From assembly GCA_020310875.1 (NCBI GenBank), contig CM035406.1:228250012-228314011 (forward strand): a stretch of DNA of 64,000 nucleotides, given 5' to 3'. Under the pieces are notes generated by a model that was given only the letters and a program-made list of their open reading frames with translations, made no database searches and was not told the origin of the DNA. The stretch comes from Ceratopteris richardii (lineage: Eukaryota > Streptophyta > Polypodiopsida > Polypodiales > Pteridaceae). Both the position numbers and the translations under genes were made by a program. Below are positions 1 to 11,160 of the stretch, piece after piece (the first letter of the stretch is position 1; each line of letters starts with the position of its first letter).

Positions 1-1080
1 GCTAGTTTGCTACGCCTGCAGAAATCTGAAATGGTGTCCTCTTTGCCCAAACTTGAGGCACCTGGAAAACATGTTTGTGAAGGCTGTATTTTGGGCAAAA
101 TGCAGCATTCATCCTTTCCAAAAGATGGTTCAGTTTGGGCTATGCAAAAATTGCAGCTTGTACACAGTGATGTCTGTGGTCCTATGCAGACACCCTCTTT
201 TGGAAATTACCTTTACTTCGTGACTTTCATTGATGATTTTTCCAGGCATGCATGTGTATATCCATTGAAGGCAAAGTCCGAAGTGTTTTTGTGCTTCAAA
301 CAGTTTTTGGTTTTCGCTGAAAATCTGTCAGCATGTAAAATGGGCACCCTCCATTTTGATCGAGGGGGGGAATATATGTCTTCTGTTTTTAATGCATTTC
401 TGGCTGAACATGGGATAAAACACCAGTGTACAGTCCCGTATACACCCCAACAGAATGGAGTTGATGAACGGAAGAACAGGTCACTCATGGAGATGGCGAG
501 GTGTATGGTCAAGAGTCAGGCTTTACCACATAGTTTCTGGCTTGAGGCTGTCATGTGTGTAGCATATGTACTTAACAAGTGTCCCACTAAAGCACTACAG
601 TCTATCACTCCATATGAGGCTTGGCATGATCGCAAGCCATCTGTTGCTCATCTGTGGGTTTTTGGTTGTTTGGCATATGCACTAGTGCCTGAACAACATC
701 GCAGAAAATTGGATGATAAGGCAGTAAAATGTATTTTTGTTGGGTACAATTCTGAAAGTAAAGGCTATCGTTTGTGTCATCCACAAACTAAACGCATTCT
801 GGTTAGCCGTGATGTTGTCTTTGTGGAAGATGCTATTCAGCCATTGCTTTCATGTACTAAGGAGACATCTGTTAGCTCTAAAGACATGTATGATACTTTG
901 ATGCCTCTTTTTACAGGTGGACAGTCTAGTGCTGGTCCTAATGAGGTAACTTCTCAGCCTTTGCAGGCTTCATATGATGATGCAGACCATTCCATTTCTG
1001 ATGCAGATTTACATGATGCACTTGTTGATGAGAGAGCTGATATTGATCAGGCAAAAACTATGCCAAAATGGCTGGTGTAG
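1..1080 (+). pseudogene. copia A GAG-pre-integrase and integrase segment
   Basis: This is the integrase part of a copia polyprotein, which would insert element cDNA into the host genome. The translation shows the GAG-pre-integrase end CEGCILGKMQHSSFPKDG, then the core start LVHSDVCGPMQTPSFG, then HFDRGGEY and TPQQNGVDERKNR around the second and third catalytic acidic positions. The C-terminal GKK-type region includes FVGYNSESKGYRL. The closest relative in the window is the integrase of element D. This is a fossil piece of element A. Confidence 0.9.
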
Positions 1081-1083
1081 ACT

Positions 1084-2732
1084 TTGCGTGACAGCAAATT
1101 AGATGCACCTTTGTCATATCGTACTCATTCAGGCTCTCATAGTGTCTCCTTTGCATCAGATTGCTATGCTATGGCTGCGTCTAGCCTCTGTGATGAGAAT
1201 GAGCCTGTTTCTTTTGATGAAGCACAGAATTCAGAAAATTGGATGGCTGCTATGCAATCTGAATATGATGCTATAATGAAGAATGGTACATGGTCTTTAT
1301 GTGACTTGCCTCCTGGCAAGAAGGCCATTGGCACTAAGTGGGTATACAAGCTGAAGCGTAAACCTGATGGTACAGTTGACAGGTATAAGGCTAGGCTTAT
1401 TGCAAAGGGTTATGCGCAAGAAAGAGGCATTGATTTTGATGAGACCTTTGCACCTACATGCGTATGACTACTATTCGGAGAATTTGTGCACTTGCAGCCC
1501 ATCATGGTTGGAATTACATCAGTTTGAAAACAGCATTTCTGAATGGTGACTTGCATGAAGAAGTGTATGTTTTTCAGCCCCGTGGCTTTGTGCAGAAAGG
1601 GCATGAAAACCAGGTGTGCAGGTTAAAGAAGGCGTTATATGGTTTAAAGCAAGCACCACGTGCTTGGTATGAGAAGATACATGCCTATCTGATTGCACAT
1701 GGTTTTGAGAACAGTCCAACTGAAAGCACCTTATATGTTAAGCGTGCTAATGATGTGCTTCTGATCATTGTTGTCTATGTTGATGACATGTTGCTCACTG
1801 GTCCTATTGAGATGCATATTGCTGATTTTAAGGCTGATTTGCATGCCTCATTTGAGATGTATGATTTGGGGCATTTGCATCTCTATTTGGGCATTCAGTT
1901 TATGCAAGTTGATGGTGGAATGGCTTTGTGTCAAACGAAATATATTGACACATTATTGCAGCGTTTTGGCCTTGAAGACTGTAAGCCTATTGCCACTCCT
2001 ATGGAGACAGGTTTACGATTGAGTCTTCATGATGCTGGAGATGCATTTGATGATGTTCTCTATCAGCAAGCTATTGGATGCTTGATTTACTTATGCGTTA
2101 CTCGGCCAGATATTCAGTTTGTTGTCTCACAGATGAGCAGGTTTATGCATTGCCCAGGAGTCACGCATTGGAAGGCAGTTAAGCGCATCTTTCGCTACTT
2201 GAGTGGTACTCGGCTACTTGGGTTGTTTTATCCCAAGGGAGGATCACTACCGCCAGATTTGCATGCTTTTTCTGACTCAGATTGGGCTGGTTGCTATGAC
2301 ACTCGTGTGTCCACCAGTGGTTTTTGCTTCATGCTTGGTAGCTCATGTATATCTTGGTTGAGCAAGAAGCAGCCTACTCTGGCCACTTCCAGTTGTGAGG
2401 CTGAGTATAGGGCAGCTTTCACAGCGACTGTTGAGTGTATGTGGCTCAGACGCCTTATGACTGATTTGGGTGTTGGTCAGTCTTCTGCCACCACCATCTT
2501 CACTGACAGTCAGAGCGCATTGGCAGTTGCGAGGAACCATGTGTTCCATGCTCGCACTAAGCACATTGAGGTGCATTATCACTATGTCAGGGAGAGGTTC
2601 TCTGCTGGGGAGATCATCTTGGCATATGTGCCCACGCAGGAGAACATTGCAGACCTTTTCATGAAGGCTCTGCCTAGGGAGAAGTTTGAAGCTTTCCGCA
2701 AAGCTTTGGTCTTACTTCCTTTTGTGGAGTGA
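1084..2732 (+). pseudogene. copia A reverse transcriptase-RNase H region
   Basis: This region encodes the RNA-dependent DNA polymerase and RNase H of a copia element. Visible motifs are WVYKLKRKPDGTVDRYKARL at the RT start, the FLNGDLHEEVYV block, LYGLKQAPRAWYEKI, the catalytic YVDDMLLTG, the RH entry SDSDWAGCYDTR, and CEAEYRA with DSQSALAVARN in RNase H. It ends about 70 bp before the polypurine tract, the normal layout for copia. It is a fossil with a few breaks and is not treated as a working gene. Confidence 0.92.
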
Positions 2733-2795
2733 TTTCCACATAGCTTGGCACTTCCTTATACATGAGTGCCAGCTCCTTGTTCACCGCATCACTCC

Positions 2796-2803
2796 CAGGG
2801 GGA
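2796..2803 (+). other. Polypurine tract of copia A
   Basis: The purine run AGGGGGAT lies directly before the LTR start TGTTGATATATT. This is where plus-strand DNA synthesis is primed in LTR elements. Confidence 0.75.
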
Positions 2804-2805
2804 TT

Positions 2806-3037
2806 TGTTGATATATTTAGGTAGTGATGTGTGTGAACACACTAGCACCGCTGGGGTACTTTTTTCCCTCTTTAGGAGGTTTTTTTCCCCCGGCTTGTAT
2901 ATACGCCTATTTGCCCTAATGGGCTACTTATCTTTGTACATTCTCTAGTAATACACTCACTATTGTGTGTTTGTGCTCCAAGCTTCTTCTTCTTCCTTAT
3001 GTTGTTCTCGTGCTTCCGCAGACATCTATCTCCAACA
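2806..3037 (+). repeat. 3' LTR of copia A (about 232 bp)
   Basis: The LTR begins TGTTGATATATT after the polypurine tract and ends CTCCAACA, so it has TGTTG/CAACA inverted ends. Related copies are at 13296-13525 (minus) and 16321-16535 (plus). All three share GTGTGAACACACTAG and a CCCTCTTTAGGAGG-like block. The tract GTACATTCTCTAGT lies downstream. Short LTRs of this size are common in copia. Confidence 0.85.
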
Positions 3038-3457
3038 CCCCCTAGGCCAGATTCCCCACCAAAACTACTAGCGAATGAAGAAACAATGACTATCTTAGTG
3101 GAAGACACTTTTGAAGAAGCCTATGAACCCCAACCCATACCAAGCGGATGCGTCACGGCCGAAGGCCAGACCACATTTGAACTCCCTACCCCCGAGTGGA
3201 TGAAGACTGTAGACGAACTTGGCAAGACCCACTCAGCACGTGTGGAAGCTCAGTTGCACACCATGGCTATGATCGAGGAGCATATTTTACAATCCCCTTA
3301 TTTCGTTCACTTGGCCCCTCGCAGGTATATATCTGGGCATGAGCTGCAATACAAGGTATATTTTATGTTAATGGCAGAATATCAATTGGCCATCACAGGC
3401 AAGACACCCTCCCATGCAACTCAATTTGAGCCTGAGGATTTTCCACCAGAAGCATAG
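3038..3457 (+). CDS. Unrecognised open coding segment 1
   Basis: An open frame continues from the copia A LTR through 3457. The part after the LTR has varied, protein-like composition, for example FELPTPEWMKTVDELGKTH, HTMAMIEEHILQSPYFVHL and YKVYFMLMAEYQLAITGKT. I do not recognise the family. It lies upstream of another open segment (3695-4198) and of a gypsy-type LTR, so it may be part of an old element's extra coding region rather than a host gene. No start codon, signal peptide or catalytic motif can be argued. Confidence 0.35.
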   Translation, partial: PPRPDSPPKLLANEETMTILVEDTFEEAYEPQPIPSGCVTAEGQTTFELPTPEWMKTVDELGKTHSARVEAQLHTMAMIEEHILQSPYFVHLAPRRYISGHELQYKVYFMLMAEYQLAITGKTPSHATQFEPEDFPPEA

Positions 3458-3694
3458 AGTAGAGAAATATTTCAACCAACTTGGCGCCAGGACTTATTAC
3501 AATAATATCTACAAATGATGAGCACATGGGTCAAGGCACCACTCCATTTAAAGTATAACCCATGTTCGGGACCAATGCCACATCGCCACTCCTGGAAGGC
3601 CTTTGCAATCAAAGTACAACACAACAAGCAATGCCAAGACTGACTCAATTACCCATACTTCACTCCACCCTACGGACCACCCACTTTTGGCTAT

Positions 3695-4198
3695 ATGATG
3701 GGAATTATTCACCATTGGCTCCATTGCTTACGACGAATGGATGATGTAGCCGTGCATATGACTGTCAAAGTATTTGACACGATGCAGATAGTATTCAAAG
3801 CCGTCCGTCGCGTCAAGGCACCACATGTGAACACCCCGGGATTTTACAATGGGAATCAAGATTTAGCTTATGTTATGAGTACGACACCATCGCTTCGGGT
3901 GTGTTATGCCTGGCATTGTCACATCAAATATTTACCGGCATGCTATAAAATGACATTCGAAGAAATGTTTACTACCGGTTTTAAGGAGTATCATTTAGAG
4001 GTGTTCATCAGCAAGCCCACCCACCTACTCCAACTATTTGCCTGTGAACAACTGGTGTACTCCACGCACTACAGACTCCTGCCACCACAGGAACCTCAAC
4101 CCATCGATTGGGAAAAACTGGAAGCAGATCTTGAAAGAGGTATCCGCATTTCAGAGCACACCCTCGCTCATGACCTCCTACAGGATTATATCCGATAG
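3695..4198 (+). CDS. Unrecognised open coding segment 2
   Basis: This is a 167-codon open frame with protein-like composition, including GFYNGNQDLAYVMSTTPSLR, CHIKYLPACYKMTFEEMF, HLEVFISKPTHLLQLFACEQ and PIDWEKLEADLERGI. It lacks the low complexity of chance frames. The family is not recognised. It ends roughly 120-180 bp before a gypsy-type LTR (about 4317-4898), which would fit a 3' accessory ORF of an LTR element. A captured host exon is an alternative. Confidence 0.4.
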   Translation: MMGIIHHWLHCLRRMDDVAVHMTVKVFDTMQIVFKAVRRVKAPHVNTPGFYNGNQDLAYVMSTTPSLRVCYAWHCHIKYLPACYKMTFEEMFTTGFKEYHLEVFISKPTHLLQLFACEQLVYSTHYRLLPPQEPQPIDWEKLEADLERGIRISEHTLAHDLLQDYIR

Positions 4199-4316
4199 AC
4201 CCTGCAACAAGGTTCTATCGAGGATGACAAAAGCGAGAGGGAGAGGGGTGTTGGCAGTAGCGAGAGGCACAGGCGACATGGAAGTATGTGAAGGTAGATC
4301 ACAACAAAGTAGTGGG

Positions 4317-4898
4317 GAGTCAGACAAATTATTTTTTCAAAGAATTATGTTTTATAATACTTTTCAAAACTCTCAACAGTGATTTTCATCACTCTTGTAC
4401 CATATGTAACATAGAAAAGACCCTTTTGTAATTAGTAGCTCCATTTTTGAGCAAGCCGAGGAGTGCTCAAGCTTGAGGAGCTTAGGTAGAATGAGCCTAC
4501 CAATTTTGGCTATTTTTAGACATCGTTTAGACCTTCAGATAGCACCTAGAACCTATTTTTTAACTATGCCAGTCACTAGATGTGAAATTGGTCAAAACTA
4601 GTCTAAAAACTATAAAGAGAGCTAGAGAGCTCATTTTTGAGGTTAGCTAGTGTAGACTTGTATGAGCTAGAGTGAGCTTGAGCTTGTAATTGAGATCTTG
4701 AGTAATAGATTCTATTTTCCTACCTTCCATTGTGTCTTGCTTGTCTCATACATGTGTGTGTGCATCTCTATGCTTCTCACCTTCACCCTCACTACATCTC
4801 ACATTCACGATCTTCATATCACTCCTATCTCTTCCGCGGATTGACATTAAGGAGGTGGAGCTTCTTAACGTGGTACTTACCATTGTGCTAGAGCAACA
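4317..4898 (+). repeat. Gypsy-type LTR P, copy 1
   Basis: Shared blocks with 7428-7949 (plus) and 12711-12954 (minus) define this repeat: an AGCTTGAGGAG block, CTAGAGAGCTCATTTTTGAG, GGTTAGCTAGT and the end TACTTACCATTGTGCTAGAG. The 3' end is taken at AACA (4898). The 5' end is uncertain, either near 4317 or at the TGATTTTCATCA near 4381. The copy has diverged clearly from the other two, so it looks old. Confidence 0.6.
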
Positions 4899-5327
<429 letters not shown>

Positions 5328-6136
5328 TGGCATCACAGTCGGAGATAGAGAGCTTGAGAGTTAGGATCATAGAGAGAAAACAAATATTCATAAAGCATGC
5401 ACAAGGAAAAGGAAAGTAGAGAAGTACTTGAAAAGAAAATTATGGAAAAAACTAAAGAAGATTTTGCATGTATTTATAGTTTTCCCTGACATTCTTTTTC
5501 TAGGATTTCAGATCCTTCTAATTTTCCCGTTCTATTCTTAGAAGTTTTTTTTTTTCCTTTCTATTTTCATACAATCCAATCTTTCTTTTTCTATTTTTAG
5601 TTTTTTTCTCTATTTTTATTTTTCATTTTCATTGATTCACTACTTTTTTTATTTTGAGTAATATTTCACTTATTTTATTTACATATTAATATATACAAAG
5701 ATTTTGTTTTTACAAGGCTTTAAGGGTCTGAACCAAGGGTATTTTAAGTACTATTTTTAGGATTTCTTGATGGAAAAATTCACTAACACACAAGGCACTA
5801 GTCAAATACACACATTAACGATCAAATCCTTGGGTTTCTAAGGGTTAAGTGTTAGTTTCCAAGGGTTAAAAGTTAGTTTTAGGGTTAGGAACTAGTTTCT
5901 CAAGGTATTCGGGGTTTCTCAAGAGTTAATGAACTTTATACAAGTAAATATACAAGTCTAATGTACAAATGAAATGCTTTCTTATCACACAAACAATTAA
6001 ATCAATCAAATACTTGAACAGTTTATGACTCTTATTCATTTTCTTGTAGTCAAAACATCAGATCACGATCAGTAAAAGCAAAGAAATTAATTTTGAAAAA
6101 GAAAATAATACTATCCCTGAGGGATTTCATCTCGAC
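5328..6136 (-). other. AT-rich sequence, possible LTR of gypsy fragment N
   Basis: No coding sequence is seen. If the purine-rich site at 6138-6155 is the polypurine tract of fragment N, this stretch would contain its 3' LTR on the minus strand. The direct tracts GGGTTAAGTGTTAGTTT and GGGTTAAAAGTTAGTTT occur near 5840-5880. No matching second LTR is in the window, so the boundaries are open. Confidence 0.3.
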
Positions 6137-6137
6137 A

Positions 6138-6155
6138 TCCACCCCTACTAAACTT
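6138..6155 (-). other. Possible polypurine tract of gypsy fragment N
   Basis: On the minus strand the sequence GTTTAGTAGGGGTGGA precedes TGTCGAGATG. A purine-rich AAGTTT(G/A)-GGGGTGG-like block before TG is typical of the 3' end of Athila/Tat-type gypsy elements. Confidence 0.4.
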
Positions 6156-7084
6156 GCACATCATCCTGATGGGCCAACCTGAAAAGTGAAACAAAGGCAG
6201 ATCAAGATTCTTTTGAAACTCTTTTTAATTTTTAATGTTTTTCTTTTGAAAATTGAAATATGATTTCATATGCAAATGCAGGTTCTAAGCAAAATAAGAG
6301 TACTTTAAAGTACCTAAGACATGATTCAAAAACACATCCTGTCAGCATACTGCCTTTGGAAATAAGTCAAACAGCACGTATAGAAATTACTTAGACTTTC
6401 CAGTAACAATCTTTTCTATGGACCCGTTTCGATATGAGTCATCATTTTATAAAAATGTTCTCATGTTTTCTTCCTATACACATATCATGAAATACAAGTA
6501 GCTCCACTATTGCATAGCTCCACATTGTATAGCCTGCATATAAATCTTAGAACTAGTTTTCAGACCACATCTAAGTCATGAAAAATTGTTTTTATATTTT
6601 TCTTTTTCTTTATTTTTCTTTTTCTCTTTGTTTTTCTTTTTCTTTTTCTCTTTGCAACAACCATTAATGTACTGTTTTTTTATTTTTTTCTCTTTTTCTT
6701 CACAACTTTTTGTTAAAGGGGAAAGGCCTAATCCCTAATCAAAGTTGAGTATCTAGAGACATTGACTAGAAGGAGTGAGGATTTCACTTCCTAAGTGTTT
6801 TCATAACTTCACACAACCTATTCATATAAAACAAGTCCATCTTTCTACTAGGAGCTTCAAGTAAGAGCATCCTATCTAGGTCCTCATAATGGCTATAGGT
6901 TATCTGATCCTGCTCTCTCAAGTGCATACACCCCTACTAATGTTTCTAATCACTTCTTATCACAATTCAAAACCTTCTTCTTTTTTCTCAGAATAGCATG
7001 AAGTTCAAGCATGATATGCATAAGAATAAAATATAAAAAGTAAAACAAGAAATAGACGAATCAAACAAAGTACATTCACCTGAT
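6156..7084. other. Non-coding stretch, no gene seen
   Basis: This is AT-rich and T-rich sequence between the integrase end of fragment N and its possible polypurine tract. It contains poly-T/CTTT tracts near 6590-6710. It would be the 3' untranslated part of the gypsy element if the N assignment holds. Confidence 0.4.
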
Positions 7085-7300
7085 TTAATGTTCCTTAACA
7101 ACATCAACATCATCATCATATTCCAACAGTTCTCGATCAATCTGATAATCTTCATCATTTCTGTTCTTGAATAATTTTGTTATCTTCCCTGCAATCAAGG
7201 ATCTTAAAGGAGTATCATCAAACTCGTGAAGCTCATACATTCCATTGTTAAACACAAATGTCACTACATAGGGCCCAAACCATTTGTTTGTCCGTTTCTT
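7085..7300 (-). pseudogene. Gypsy fragment N: integrase C-terminal end
   Basis: The minus strand reads KWFGPYVVTFVFNNGMYELH, then DDTPLRSLIAGKITKLF, and ends with an acidic tail and VVKEH. The KW.GPY.V...F.NG.Y.L...DGTPL pattern is the known C-terminal extension of plant Ty3/gypsy integrases. Only this end is present; on the right it meets the sequence leading to LTR P copy 2. It is a fossil piece. Confidence 0.6.
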
Positions 7301-7427
7301 CCTAACATCATACTAAGTATCAAATATACTATCTGTTGGCAATCAAGGTCAAGCAAAAGGTGCAAGAATGCATCAAAGAAGTGGACACATAAGAAGAAGG
7401 AGCATATACGGAGCTCCAAGAAGTACA

Positions 7428-7949
7428 TGTCAAATTTTTAGAAGAAATCCCTATAAAAATAGTGAATGTTATCACTAAATACCATTTTCCATTTTTGCAA
7501 CTCCATTTTGTTCAAGTTGAGGAGTCCTCGAGCTTGAGGAGTATTAGAAGTATCATCCTCTCAATTTTCATAATTTTTAGACTCCTTTGAGCCCTCAAAT
7601 AAGCCTTGGAACCTAATTTTTAACTAGGCCGGACACTAGGTTTGGACAGGGCCAAAACCACTCAAAAAACTATAAAAAGAGCTAGAGAGCTCATTTTTGA
7701 GGTTAGCTAGTTGTAGATTTGAGCTTTTGTAAGAGAACTCTTTTGTAATCGAAGTCCTTCCATTGTTCCACTCTTTGCTCTTACCTTGTGCGCATGTGTG
7801 TGTATGTGTGTACATGCTTGTGTGCTTTCACTCACGCACTTGTGCCTTCACTTGCTCATGGTCTTCATACCAATCCTCATGTCTCCGTGGATTGATATTT
7901 ATAAGGCGAATCTCCTCACAATGGTACTTACCATTGTGCTAGAGTGACA
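7428..7949 (+). repeat. Gypsy-type LTR P, copy 2 (about 522 bp)
   Basis: The ends are taken as TGTCA (7428) and TGACA (7949), a perfect 5-bp inverted pair. The body matches copy 1 (4317-4898) and copy 3 (12711-12954). Similarity to copy 3 also runs about 45 bp further left, through AAGAAGAAGG, so either a polypurine tract is shared or the true left end lies a little upstream. The tract CTATAAAAAGAGCTAGAGAG is a plausible core promoter. Confidence 0.65.
7670..7680 (+). promoter_or_regulatory. TATA-like box in LTR P copy 2
   Basis: CTATAAAAAGAG lies mid-LTR and is preserved as CTATAAAGAGAG in copy 1 (near 4610). Conservation in two diverged copies supports this as the LTR's own promoter element. 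The inference is from sequence only. Confidence 0.4.
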
Positions 7950-7996
7950 CCAAATTTGATTTTGGCTGCATAAGTGTCATTATATGTGTAGGGCTT

Positions 7997-8180
7997 CTAT
8001 TTGGTGGGCTTCACATCGGCTATCATTGGGATCGTACGAGAGCATATTTTCATATCTACTCCCTTCAAGTCTCTATAGTGCCATGCAAACACATCCCTAT
8101 ATTCCCTTAATAAAGCTACAAGCTCTGCTTCTTCTTTCCTATGTATACACATCACTCTTTCTTCTCCTTGATGGCTACAA
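7997..8180 (-). pseudogene. Gypsy pol fragment upstream of reverse transcriptase
   Basis: The minus strand reads ELVALLREYRDVFAWHYRDL and then IPMIADVKPTK. This is the segment just before the RT of plant Ty3/gypsy elements, with LL.EY.DVFAW and IP...D.KP. It is joined directly to the RNase H end of copia D near 8180, so two unrelated elements meet here. It is a short fossil. Confidence 0.65.
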
Positions 8181-9326
8181 GTAGCTTCACAACTTGATGT
8201 CACCACTGTAGGTTGCTTCTTACTCAACCAAGATATGCATGAGTCTCCAAGGAAAAAGCAATTACCACTAGTGGACATGCGAGTATCATAACAACCAGCC
8301 CAATCACTATCTGTAAAAGCATGCAAGCATGGCTGAACATCTTTGCCATAAAAGAGACCTAAGCTCAAAGTGCCTCGAAGATATCTGAACACACATTTCA
8401 CCGCTTGCTTGCCAATGCTTAGTGCCAGGGCTATGCATGAATCGACTCAACTGGGAAACTGCATATTGTATATCCAGCTTTGTCTTGCATGCATATATAA
8501 GACATCCCACAGCTTGCTGATAAAGAGAAGTGTCAAATGCATCACTCGAATCCTCAATTGAGAACCTGAATCTTGTCTCAACTGGTTTAGAAATTGGCTT
8601 ACAATCCTCAAAGTCAAAATGCTGAAGTAGTTTTTCAACATACTTTGCTTGATGCATAAAAATTCCCCCCTCAACGGATACAAACTGGATGCCAAGATAG
8701 TAGCTCAAAAGACCAAGATAAGTGACATCAAAAGTATGCTGCAAATCAGCCATAAGAATGTCAAGTTTTGCATCACTTGACCCAGTCAAGAGTATGTCAT
8801 CGACATAAAGAACAAGCACTATAAGATCAGCCCCATTTTTGCATACATAGAGTGTGCTTTCAATCGGACTACATATGAAGCCAAGAGCAATCAAGTGCTT
8901 ATGTATTTTGTCATACCATGCACGTGGAGCTTGCTTGAGACCATACAAGGCTTTATGCAAGCGACAAACCATATGCTCTTTCCCTTTCATAGCAAATCCA
9001 GGAGGTTGCTTCACATAGACCTCTTCTTGCAAATCACCATTCAAGAAGGTTGTTTTTATGTCCAACTGATGCACTTTCCAACCTCGATGGCCAGCCAATG
9101 CAACCATGGTACGAATGGTAGTCATGCATGCAGTAGGTGCAAAAGTTTCCTCATAGTCAATGACATATTGTTGCGCATATCCTTTGGCAACCAATCTAGC
9201 TTTGTAGCGATCAATGTTACCATCAGATTTTCTCTTAATCTTGTAAACCCATTTTGTACCAATGGCATTCTTTCCTTTTGGCAATTCACATAACTCCCAA
9301 GTACCATTCCTATGTATGGAATCCAT
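8181..9326 (-). pseudogene. copia D reverse transcriptase and partial RNase H
   Basis: The motifs seen are KWVYKIKRKSDGNIDRYKAR, LDIKTTFLNGDLQEEVYVKQ, LYGLKQAPRAWYDKIH, catalytic YVDDILLTG, LGIQFVSVEGG, SDSDWAGCYDTRMST and SWLSKKQPTVVTSSCEA. This is standard copia RT-RNase H order. The right-hand end connects to the integrase region. It is a fossil with several breaks. Confidence 0.9.
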
Positions 9327-10622
9327 TTATGATTGCATAGCACTCATCCATTGTGGATCATCACATGAATCTTCAAAAGGAAGTGGCTCTTCATTACATG
9401 CTGTAGCAATAAGAGAATAATCCACAAAATTACTTGATGCATGGTGAGAGCTTGATCTTGTTCTACCAAGTAAAGGTGCACTCAATTTACTGTCCTGCAA
9501 AGTTTGTTTCAGCCACTTTGGCATAGATTGTGCACTCTTGATAGACATGCGTTCATTATGTAAAACATCTTCAATATGTACGTCATGCGTGGGCTGAATT
9601 TCATGCTCAGTTTCAGCCATATTTTGATGCAAATGTTCAGCCATATGTGGCTGGAAATTTCCAGCAGTTTGGACATTTTTTGACTGAAATTTTTCAGCCA
9701 TGTTTGGCTGGAAATTCTCTGCATTTTCAGCCCTATTTGATTGGAATTTTTCAACCCTTTGAACCTTAGTTGGCTGGTCTACATGGCCATAGTCAAGTGC
9801 ACCATTTTGAAACAAAGACATGAGTGTATCGAACACATCTTGTGAGCTAACTGTTGGCAGTTTTTTGCATTCAAGTAGAGGGAAAACTGAATTTTCAGCA
9901 AATACCACATCTCGACTCACAATAATTGTGTTCTTCAATGGATGGTACAACCGATATCCCTTACTTTCAACACTATAACCAACAAATATACATTTCTTTG
10001 CCTTGTCATCAAGTTTGTGATATTGTTGTGATGGCACAAGAGCATATGCCAAACAACCAAACACACGCATATGACTAATCATAGGCTTATGACCATTCCA
10101 AACCTCATAAGGAGTGATGACTCTCAATGCTTTTGTAGGGTAGTGATTCAACACATAATTTGCACACATGACCACTTCCATCAAAAACTTATCAGGAAGA
10201 TGCTTTCCTTTAACCATACATCATGCCATTTCAAGTAGAGTTCTATTTTTACGCTCGGCAACACCATTTTGTTGAGGTGTATATGGCACCGTACATTAGT
10301 GTGAAATACCTCTTTCACGAAGAAAAGCACTAAAATCATGTGACATGTATTCACCACCATGATCCGTGCGTAGAGTCAAAAGCTTTTGTGAAGAAATTTT
10401 TTCAGTCATAGCTAAAAATGCTTTGAAGCAAGAAAATACCTCATTCTTTGCTTTCATAGGATACACCCATGTATGGCGAGTAGCATCATCAAAGAAGGTA
10501 ACAAAATATACATGCTTCCCAAAAGATGGAGTCTTGACGGGACCACATACATCACTATGAACAAGCTGTAATTTTCTTGTAGTGTGTGTATGACTATCTT
10601 TTGGAAAAGAAGCATGATGCAT
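9327..10622 (-). pseudogene. copia D integrase region
   Basis: The integrase blocks are LVHSDVCGPVKTPSFGKHVY, LRTDHGGEYMSHDF, NYVLNHYPTKALRVITPYEV and FGCLAYALVPSQQYHKLDDK. They are followed by FVGYSVESKGYRLYHP and SRDVVFAENSVFPLLE. Between integrase and RT lies a run of imperfect repeats of an (E)NFQPNMAE type near 9600-9770, a variable linker not seen in element A. It is a fossil. Confidence 0.88.
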
Positions 10623-11160
10623 TTATCCAAGAATGGAACCTTCACATGCATGCTTTTCAATGGACTCAAGTGTAGGCAAGCCAATAATCATGTCCTTCTT
10701 TTGCAAGTAGAGCAAACTATTGAAGTTCAAGTGACCAAAACGAGCATCACAAAGCTCCATTTCAGCCATGGAAGAAGTATGAGCAACTAAGGCATTCGAG
10801 GCAGCCCTCTTGTATGTATCCATGTGATACAAGCCATTACATAAAGTACTGGACATCACGATAACATCGCCATTGCTGAAATCATGAACCATACACTTAT
10901 CATCAACAAAGTGTACATGAAGTCCAGCTTTGGCAATCAACAGAATTGAAAGTAAGTTCTTCTTGATACCGGGCACATACAATGCATTTTTCAAGAGAAT
11001 CACACCTCCATTTGCAGCCGTAAGCTCTATTTCTTCTACTCCAATGATAGGATAAGAGGCATTGTTTGCACACACCACATGTCCTCCTTTAGGTGCATCT
11101 TTAAAGAGGCAAAAAATCTCTTGCATGATGTTATGTGATTTGAAGCACCACTATCAAAGA
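10623..11160 (-). pseudogene. copia D protease end and GAG-pre-integrase
   Basis: The minus strand reads GHVVCANNASYPIIGVEEIE and LKNALYVPGIKKNLLSILLI, typical of the copia protease C-terminal part. HVHFVDDKCMVHDFSNGDV follows, then the GAG-pre-integrase zinc region ARFGHLNFNSLLYL with KHACEGSILG. The order matches the rest of element D. It is a fossil. Confidence 0.85.

Larger units (their letters stand above)
1..3037 (+). mobile_element. Ty1/copia element A, 3' part with 3' LTR (fossil)
   Basis: This copia-family element enters from the left window edge, so its 5' LTR, gag and protease are outside. The order seen is GAG-pre-integrase (CEGCILGKMQ), integrase core, reverse transcriptase with YVDDMLL, RNase H, a polypurine tract and a 3' LTR. 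Integrase before reverse transcriptase is diagnostic of Ty1/copia. It is broken in about two or three places. Pieces B (13.3-14.8 kb) and C (16.3-17.2 kb) belong to the same family, because their LTRs align with this one. Confidence 0.93.
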
